The notes beneath the pieces were generated by a model, which saw only the letters and a program-made list of their open reading frames with translations, was not told the DNA's origin and made no database searches. Below are positions 58,366 through 64,000 of a stretch of 64,000 nt of DNA, in pieces. Each line of letters starts with the position of its first letter. The stretch's first letter is position 1. The position numbers and the translations under genes were made by a program. The DNA comes from Herbaspirillum rubrisubalbicans. GTDB taxonomy: Bacteria > Pseudomonadota > Gammaproteobacteria > Burkholderiales > Burkholderiaceae_D. The stretch spans positions 3,410,001 through 3,474,000 of the forward strand of contig NZ_CP024996.1 of assembly GCF_003719195.1 (NCBI RefSeq). The letters are read 5' to 3'.

Positions 58366-59226
58366 ATGAACAATAAATATCGAAAGCTTCTGGTTTCCAT
58401 TTTCCTGCTGGTCTTGCCTATGTTAGGGCAAGCTCAAAATCGTGATCAACATACTGCTACCGTGATTACAATCCAAAACAACTCAAGTCCAGAAGCCCTA
58501 CTGAAGCAAGCCCCGTCTGCCGTGAAGGTCGTGACGCGACCACCGGGGGTCAACTTTTATTCCATTGACTGGAGCACCAGCAGCCTTGGCAAGGTCATCA
58601 TTGAACAGGGCAAGAAATCCATTGAAGTGCCGCATGTCCGATCCCTGCAAGGCGCGGATGATCGCTGGTTCCCCGAAGAAAACATCACCGAATGGGAAAT
58701 CTATGCAGACATCTCGGCGCTGCCACAGATCAGCCATGACGAGGCCAGAAAAACGATTTATGCATTCCTGCAGAACATCGCAGCCAAGGGATGGGAGCCC
58801 CTCATCGACCTTGACGACCCACGGATGACCGGAAAGGATCGTTTCGATTACGTCATCCATCAGTCACCCAGTAGTGGACTCAATATCGATTACGAACCTA
58901 GCCTGCAAGAGTGGATGAAATTGGAAGACATGAGTCACTGGTCCTTCCATGGGGATGACGCCTTCCTCACCGTAACCATGCGTCGCGCACAGGAAAAAAT
59001 GAACGTCAACCAGCCTGGCGCTTATCTGCTGGTCATCACCTTGACAGGCGATAAAGAAGGTTTCCGTGCTTACGTTAAACCCAAGGAACGAAAAAACTGG
59101 CGAACTGTACTCCCAGCCGCGTTGAAGCAATTGCAACAGCAGCGTGCTGATCGCGAGGCAGAGGCTGTTTCCCGCGGAATCAAGATCAACAAGCAATATC
59201 GCGACCCCCAACCTCCGACTCCCTGA
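58366..59226 (+). CDS. Unknown secreted protein
   Basis: A 286-residue protein with an N-terminal signal peptide (LLVSIFLLVLPMLGQAQ, cleavage near residue 23) and no lipobox. No family is recognised. The predicted location is periplasmic. It follows the unknown gene at 57355 by 6 bp; a cytoplasmic toxin-like protein followed by a periplasmic partner would fit an effector-immunity pair, but nothing in the sequence proves this. Confidence 0.65.
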   Translation: MNNKYRKLLVSIFLLVLPMLGQAQNRDQHTATVITIQNNSSPEALLKQAPSAVKVVTRPPGVNFYSIDWSTSSLGKVIIEQGKKSIEVPHVRSLQGADDRWFPEENITEWEIYADISALPQISHDEARKTIYAFLQNIAAKGWEPLIDLDDPRMTGKDRFDYVIHQSPSSGLNIDYEPSLQEWMKLEDMSHWSFHGDDAFLTVTMRRAQEKMNVNQPGAYLLVITLTGDKEGFRAYVKPKERKNWRTVLPAALKQLQQQRADREAEAVSRGIKINKQYRDPQPPTP

Positions 59227-59481
59227 CTGTTTGTTGTCGGACGAGAGCTAAGAAACTGACGATTTTCGTCAGCCAGGCAGTCGGCTCATGATCTATTCGA
59301 TTACAGGTTACTGCCGCAGGACATACTTCATTGGAAGCCGAACGCAGTAACGATCCGCCTCAGTCAGGCATTTGCCATACCACTACCGCCCCCCTTAAAA
59401 TGCCCTGCGCAGAAGACATCATGTTCGCCTGCTTGTCTTCTCCGTAACGCCTGAATACATCAACAACTAGGGGAAACAAAA

Positions 59482-59988
59482 ATGAAAATTGCACTTTCCG
59501 TATCTGCGTTAGCGTTGATCCTCACCGGCTGCGCCTCGACCCAATCGGGCAATGCCAATCCCGAACTCTCGGTGACCGGACCTGGCGAGACCCAGGTGTG
59601 CAAGCCCACCACCGGAAAAGAAATCGCCGCCTTGTTCGACCGCTGGAATCAGTCGCTGCAAACACTCAAGCCCGAAGCCGTCGCCGCCAACTATGCACCG
59701 CGCTCGCTGCTGTTGCCGACCGTGTCCAACAAACCGCGTTTTACCAACGAAGAACGTATCGATTACTTCGAACACTTCCTGCATAACAAACCGGTGGGCA
59801 AGATCGATATGCGCTGGCTGTCGATCGGCTGCAACACCGCCATCGATGCCGGTCTCTACAGCTTCACCTACGGCACCACCGGCAAGGTGGTTCATGCCCG
59901 CTACACCTTCACCTATGAATGGGATGGCAAGCAGTGGCTCATCAGCAGCCACCACTCCTCGGCCATGCCGGAAGTCATGCCGCATTGA
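59482..59988 (+). CDS. Lipoprotein with SgcJ/CaMKII-association (NTF2-like) domain
   Basis: A 168-residue lipoprotein with lipobox LILTGC (Cys17). The mature part is a cone-shaped NTF2-like fold of the DUF4440/SgcJ group (IAALFDRWNQSLQTLKPEAVA, then YFEHFLHNKP and YTFTYEWDGKQWLISSHHSS). Ligand and function are unknown. GC is normal for the genome, unlike its neighbours. AGGGGAAAC precedes the ATG. Confidence 0.85.
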   Translation: MKIALSVSALALILTGCASTQSGNANPELSVTGPGETQVCKPTTGKEIAALFDRWNQSLQTLKPEAVAANYAPRSLLLPTVSNKPRFTNEERIDYFEHFLHNKPVGKIDMRWLSIGCNTAIDAGLYSFTYGTTGKVVHARYTFTYEWDGKQWLISSHHSSAMPEVMPH

Positions 59989-60414
59989 TCGTTGGCGTGG
60001 AGCAAACCCGACGGTTCTGATCCACGCTGACGATGAAAACAACAAGGGCGCAGAGATGCGCCCTTGTTGCATATAGGGAATGGCCACTCCGCACCCCAAA
60101 CGTCAATCCAACGAATAAAGGCTTTACGAGCCAAAGGCTTGGGTTCGATTTCCGAAGCGCTCATAGGACAGACATCCGATAACAGTCATCAACGGATGCA
60201 AGTTCAAGACCTTGAATACGTTAAGGGGGCGTCAAATTACGGGCCGTCGCCCCATTTCTCAACGGATCATCAGAACTTCACTCCACACATCAACGACCCG
60301 GAAAAATTGTTTGTGCGACTCAGATAGCTGTGATGAGATATATTTCCAATGCCCTGACAAAGGACATACCTAGCCTATCGGCCTACACAGCAATTCGACG
60401 AACAGCAGACAAAA
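59989..60414. other. Gene-free stretch with strong hairpin
   Basis: A 426-bp AT-richer stretch. The perfect 13-bp stem CAACAAGGGCGCA/TGCGCCCTTGTTG with GAGA loop (60040-60069) follows the lipoprotein gene; the U-run favours the minus strand, but a plus-strand role is also possible. Nothing else is recognised. Confidence 0.55.
60040..60069. terminator. Strong hairpin, likely transcription terminator
   Basis: A 13-bp perfect stem with a GAGA tetraloop, 52 bp past the lipoprotein stop. TTTTC follows on the minus strand only. Confidence 0.7.
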
Positions 60415-61239
60415 ATGAATAAACGTCTAGCGATGCAGTTTTTAAGGCAGAACATCGAAAACCTTGCCACAACTAGGTCTAGGGCACTAATTTCGATTTT
60501 TTCAGAAGGCAGAAGAGGGCGATTCGATGGCATTGGCACCGCCTTCCTTCTTTCCGTGGGAGACGAAAATATATTTCTTATTACGGCTCTACATGTCCTT
60601 GATGACGCCCAAAACGGGTACACGTTCGGCATTGTGAATGAAAAGGTTTTCGACCTCCGGGAGTTATCATTTTTCACCGATAAGTCACGAGATTTGGCCT
60701 GTGCCCGTTTAACTGGAACGTGGCTACGTAAGCACCACATTGAATGTGCGCAGTGCATTCACTTTGGAGCAGAGCCGTTTATGACACGTTTAGGTATGTA
60801 TGCCATGCTGGGATTTCCAGCAACAAAGAAAAACAGATTCTCGATACGTAACAAGCGACCCGAGATAGAACGAACAAGGGCTCTCCTTACAGGTTTTATC
60901 GATCAAGAAAAAGCAAGATCATCCGACGGAAGTTACTGGCTTCCTCTTGAACACAATCGAAAAAAACTTACCGATACATCGGGAGTCCGGCGGGGTGGGC
61001 ACCCCGAACTCCATGGTTTCAGTGGAGGCCCTGTATTAAAAGCTTCATGGAGGCCCATCTTATTTCCCCATGCGGTTGGATCTTCAATGGTCCTTGATCT
61101 AGAACTGATTGGAATGGTAAGTCACAAACGAAAACTGGGCTTAAAAAGCGGCCACCAACCAAAAATTCAAAAAAGCGTTATGACTCTCCGAGCCTCAGAA
61201 ATTGAAAAATTTATTGTCCGGACGTTTCTCGTAACGTGA
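60415..61239 (+). CDS. Trypsin-like serine protease, orphan
   Basis: A 274-residue protein with a chymotrypsin-fold triad: H60 in FLITALHVLDD, D93 in DKSRDLACARL, and S203 in HGFSGGPVL. There is no signal peptide, so it is probably cytoplasmic. The gene has low GC and stands alone in the patch after the tRNA genes. Stand-alone cytoplasmic trypsin-like proteases of this kind occur in phage-defence and other conflict systems, but no partner gene is visible here. Confidence 0.65.
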   Translation: MNKRLAMQFLRQNIENLATTRSRALISIFSEGRRGRFDGIGTAFLLSVGDENIFLITALHVLDDAQNGYTFGIVNEKVFDLRELSFFTDKSRDLACARLTGTWLRKHHIECAQCIHFGAEPFMTRLGMYAMLGFPATKKNRFSIRNKRPEIERTRALLTGFIDQEKARSSDGSYWLPLEHNRKKLTDTSGVRRGGHPELHGFSGGPVLKASWRPILFPHAVGSSMVLDLELIGMVSHKRKLGLKSGHQPKIQKSVMTLRASEIEKFIVRTFLVT

Positions 61240-61439
61240 ACGGATAAATAAACTCAGGGAATATGCAAGCGTCATGATCGGCTCTCCCTGGCGTGATATG
61301 GTCGCTGCAAAATGCCTTCCCCAACGTGGGAGCAGGAACCATACCGCAACTAAAGATCACCGGGTTTTAAATATCATGACCGAAACTGACCATCCAAAAA
61401 AATTAATATAAATAATTTATAAAATCGATATAAAAGCAA

Positions 61440-61468
61440 GGCAGGCGCCACCATCAGCGGCGCCTGCC
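61440..61468 (-). terminator. Rho-independent terminator of the chemotaxis receptor gene
   Basis: GGCAGGCGCC and GGCGCCTGCC form a 10-bp stem around a 9-base loop. On the minus strand it is followed by CTTGCTTTTAT. Confidence 0.85.
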
Positions 61469-61482
61469 CCGGCCCACCGAGG

Positions 61483-63108
61483 TCAGGCCGGCAGCGCCAA
61501 TACCTCACGCTGCGCAATGGCTGTGCCGCGCTCCGCCACCTGTCCCGCACTCCCTTCGCCAATCAGTGGCGTCTGACGCTCCAGCCGGAACACGCCGACT
61601 GCCTGCGCCAGGTTCACCGCCTGTTCGCGCAGCGACTGCGAGGCCGCTGCCGCCTGCTCCACCAAGGCCGCATTCTGCTGCGTGGCCTGGTCCATCATGC
61701 CGATGGCCTGGTTAACCTGGACGATGCCGTCGCTCTGTTCGGCGCTGGCGGCAGTGATGTCGCCGACGATGTCGGTGACCCGACGCACACTCTCGACCAC
61801 CTGCTGCATCGTGCTGCCCGCCTGCGCGACCAGGCGGCTGCCGCTTTCGACCTTACAGACGGAGTCGTCGATGAGTTCCTTGATTTCCTTGGCGGCGGCC
61901 GCCGAGCGCTGGGCCAGGGAACGCACTTCCGAGGCCACCACGGCAAAGCCGCGTCCCTGCTCGCCAGCGCGGGCGGCTTCCACCGCGGCGTTCAGCGCCA
62001 GGATGTTGGTCTGGAAGGCGATGCCATCGATGACGCTGATGATGTCCACGATCTTGAGCGAGGAAGCATTGATGGCAGCCATGGTCTCTACCACCTGCTG
62101 TACCGCGTGCCCGCCTTCGGTGGCTACGCTGGAAGCGGAACTGGCCAGGGTATTGGCTTCTTGGGCGTTGTCGGCGTTCTGGCGCACGGTCGAGGTGAGC
62201 TGTTCCATGGCCGAGGCGGTCTCTTCGATGGAGCCGGCCTGGGCTTCGGTGCGGGAAGACAGGTCGAGGTTGCCCGCCGCGATTTCGGCCGACGCAGTGT
62301 CGATGGTGCTGGCGCTGTTGCGCACGTTGCTGACGATGCGCACCAGGCTGTCGGTCATCTGCTGGATGGCTTGCATCAGTTGGCCCACTTCGTCATTGGC
62401 GCGGCGATGGATGCGGGTACTGAGGTCGCCAGTAGCAATGGCGCGCGCGGCCTGGATGGCTTCGCCCAGGGCGCTGGAAATGGTGCGTGAAATCACCACA
62501 CTGACCATGCCCACGATGGCGCAGATGACCAGACTCATCAGCACGGCCTGGTAAAGCGCCGAGCGCAGGCTGTCTTGCGCGGTTTGCACGGCTTGCTGGC
62601 CCAATTGCTCGTTGTAACGGCGATGCGCAGCCAGGGCGTTGATGAGCTTGTCGCCGGGCGGCACCACCAGTTGCTCCACTGCTTGCAGTGCTTGTTCGGT
62701 CTTGCCTTCGGCGCCCAGGGTAAGGACGGTCTGACGGCTTTTTTCATAGTCGGCGAAGGCGTCGCGGTCGGCTTGCAGTAACTGGGCATCAGTGGCATCG
62801 GTGAGGTTTTCCTTCTGGTAGCGCTCGAAGGCGGCCAGGACTTTTTCACCTTGCAGGTTCATTGATTTTTCCAGCTTGGCACGGGTGGCGGCATCGGTGG
62901 ACGCGGCATAACGCCAGATACCCACCCGTATACGGAACACCGCTTCGCCCGCATCGCCCAGCACCAGCAGGCTGGGCACGATGTTGGTCGAGGTATAGCT
63001 GGCGGCGTCGGCAATCTTGTTGCTCTGGTAGATGCTCATGCCAGTCAGACTGGCCATGCCGAGGACGACGGCAAGAAGCAGGAGACGGAGTTTATTGGTG
63101 ATGGTCAT
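61483..63108 (-). CDS. Methyl-accepting chemotaxis protein
   Basis: A 541-residue receptor. The first transmembrane helix is ~9-29, a four-helix-bundle sensor covers ~35-185, a second helix ~190-212 and a HAMP domain follow. The signalling tip carries [20 protein letters not shown] and [19 protein letters not shown]. There is no C-terminal CheR-binding pentapeptide. The ATG at 63108 precedes the first helix. Confidence 0.94.
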   Translation of the reverse strand: MTITNKLRLLLLAVVLGMASLTGMSIYQSNKIADAASYTSTNIVPSLLVLGDAGEAVFRIRVGIWRYAASTDAATRAKLEKSMNLQGEKVLAAFERYQKENLTDATDAQLLQADRDAFADYEKSRQTVLTLGAEGKTEQALQAVEQLVVPPGDKLINALAAHRRYNEQLGQQAVQTAQDSLRSALYQAVLMSLVICAIVGMVSVVISRTISSALGEAIQAARAIATGDLSTRIHRRANDEVGQLMQAIQQMTDSLVRIVSNVRNSASTIDTASAEIAAGNLDLSSRTEAQAGSIEETASAMEQLTSTVRQNADNAQEANTLASSASSVATEGGHAVQQVVETMAAINASSLKIVDIISVIDGIAFQTNILALNAAVEAARAGEQGRGFAVVASEVRSLAQRSAAAAKEIKELIDDSVCKVESGSRLVAQAGSTMQQVVESVRRVTDIVGDITAASAEQSDGIVQVNQAIGMMDQATQQNAALVEQAAAASQSLREQAVNLAQAVGVFRLERQTPLIGEGSAGQVAERGTAIAQREVLALPA

Positions 63109-63597
63109 GATCGGATGTCGGTAGGCATGGCCCTGCCCTTGGCACTGGATGCATGGCGTGGCGATGCGATGGTGGCAATGAAAGATGTACAAAAATTATA
63201 AGTCGGACAAAAATGATGCAAATTCACATCTGCCCACTCTTTGATACGGATCATCTTTGCGCCATTGCGGCAGGAACTGGATCAAGTCATCGCCAAAACT
63301 TAATTGCATAGCGCCAAGCGCCACCCAACAAGCCAATGCGGGAAGAAATAAGCTTAGAAAAAACGGAGACAGCCGTAGCGTATCAAGCCAACTTCTGACC
63401 CCATCTGACAGGAATCACTAGCTGTTTTGCTGTATTCAGTGAAGATCGTGATTACGCTAAAAAATAAGTTTTTTCGGTCGAGGCAGTGCGCTACCGCGCA
63501 ACCTGAAGGAAGAGTAAAACGAGGAGGAAAAATGGAACAGCGGAGCCATGACAGGCTCCGCCGATAAGCAATGACAATGCAGTGATACAGACCCAGC
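63109..63597. other. Gene-free stretch between acetyltransferase and chemotaxis receptor genes
   Basis: A 489-bp stretch that must hold the receptor's promoter. I did not find a clear sigma-28 motif. Short frames on the minus strand are not supported by any family feature. Confidence 0.5.
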
Positions 63598-64000
63598 TTA
63601 CTGCTGCGCAGCCTGACGATAGATATCTGGACGGGAGATATGCCAGACGAAGTCGCCACGATTGATGGCCTCGAAACCACAGCTGGCATACAACCACGGC
63701 GCAGTAGAAGTGGTCAGCATGACGCGCCGCAGTTTCTGCAGGGTCGGGTGCTGGTTGACCGATTCGATCATCCAGCGCCCCAGGCCCTGGCCGCGCAGCT
63801 CGCCGATGACGAAGACGTCGCACAGGTAGCCGAAGGTGGCGTGATCGGTCACCACGCGGGCAAAGCCGATCTGCTCCTTGCCGCGATACAGGCCAAAGCA
63901 CAGGCTATTGGCCAGGGCCGTGCGCACGGTGTTGAGATCGATGCCGGGAGACCAGCTCGAATGGGTCAGTACGTCGTGGATGAGGGGGATGTCCAGCCGG
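63598..64000 (-). CDS. GNAT-family N-acetyltransferase (5' end outside window)
   Basis: The visible 134 C-terminal residues contain the GNAT acetyl-CoA loop (FVIGELRGQGLGRWMIE) and the C-terminal WLYASCGFEAINRGDF motif. It probably modifies an amine of a small molecule or protein. The N-terminus lies beyond the window. Confidence 0.88.
   Translation of the reverse strand, partial: RLDIPLIHDVLTHSSWSPGIDLNTVRTALANSLCFGLYRGKEQIGFARVVTDHATFGYLCDVFVIGELRGQGLGRWMIESVNQHPTLQKLRRVMLTTSTAPWLYASCGFEAINRGDFVWHISRPDIYRQAAQQ

Noticed and set aside
60100..60160. T-loop-like sequence GGGTTCGATTTCC, possible tRNA fragment or att site
   Set aside because: No acceptor or anticodon stem around it and no match to the nearby tRNA genes' 3' ends.

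Overview
The window is high-GC DNA from a betaproteobacterium, most likely Herbaspirillum or a close Oxalobacteraceae relative. This rests on the gene content (beta-type porin, NirBD/NasA nitrate assimilation operon, Nit1C cluster) and the codon style; no rRNA is present to confirm it. Both strands are densely used, and most long antisense reading frames are GC-driven shadows.

Regions. (1) 1-3584: a short acyl-CoA synthetase / short-chain dehydrogenase operon with a divergent AraC-family regulator. (2) 3663-4604: a GlxA-type regulator. (3) 4749-13612: a complete eight-gene Nit1C cluster (nitrilase, radical SAM, GNAT, AIR-synthase-like, glycosyltransferase, flavoprotein and two small proteins), read from a divergent intergenic region shared with a MocR-type regulator; this cluster type is linked to nitrogen starvation and cyanide assimilation. 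(4) 13650-30424: two tandem copies of a type I secretion locus (RTX protein, ABC exporter, HlyD, TolC). Both RTX proteins contain a C39-like cysteine protease domain with an intact triad, while the exporters' own C39-like domains have lost theirs. (5) 31177-38600: AraC regulator, a truncated BNR-type remnant, aldehyde dehydrogenase, copper amine oxidase and a porin, which fits amine catabolism. (6) 38870-42418: a Mla/MCE-type lipid transport operon. (7) 42523-47985: LysR regulator, LrgAB pair, a candidate sialyltransferase-like protein, a PEBP/AraC pair and an MgtC-like membrane protein. (8) 47986-56700: nitrate assimilation operon narK-nirB-nirD-FAD reductase-nasA. Its leader shows candidate NtrC sites, a sigma-54 promoter, an ANTAR two-hairpin element and an intrinsic terminator, in that order. 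(9) 56781-61239: tRNA-Pro and tRNA-Arg followed by a lower-GC patch of orphan genes: a secreted protein pair, a lipoprotein and a trypsin-like protease. (10) 61483-64000: a chemotaxis receptor and a partial acetyltransferase.

Nitrogen supply is the main theme. Nit1C, nitrate assimilation and amine oxidation all release ammonium or assimilable nitrogen, and two of the three show sigma-54-like promoters. The least familiar parts are the RTX proteins with embedded cysteine protease domains, the sialyltransferase-motif protein at 44900, the serine protease gene at 60415, and a 15-bp sequence found five times in the window.
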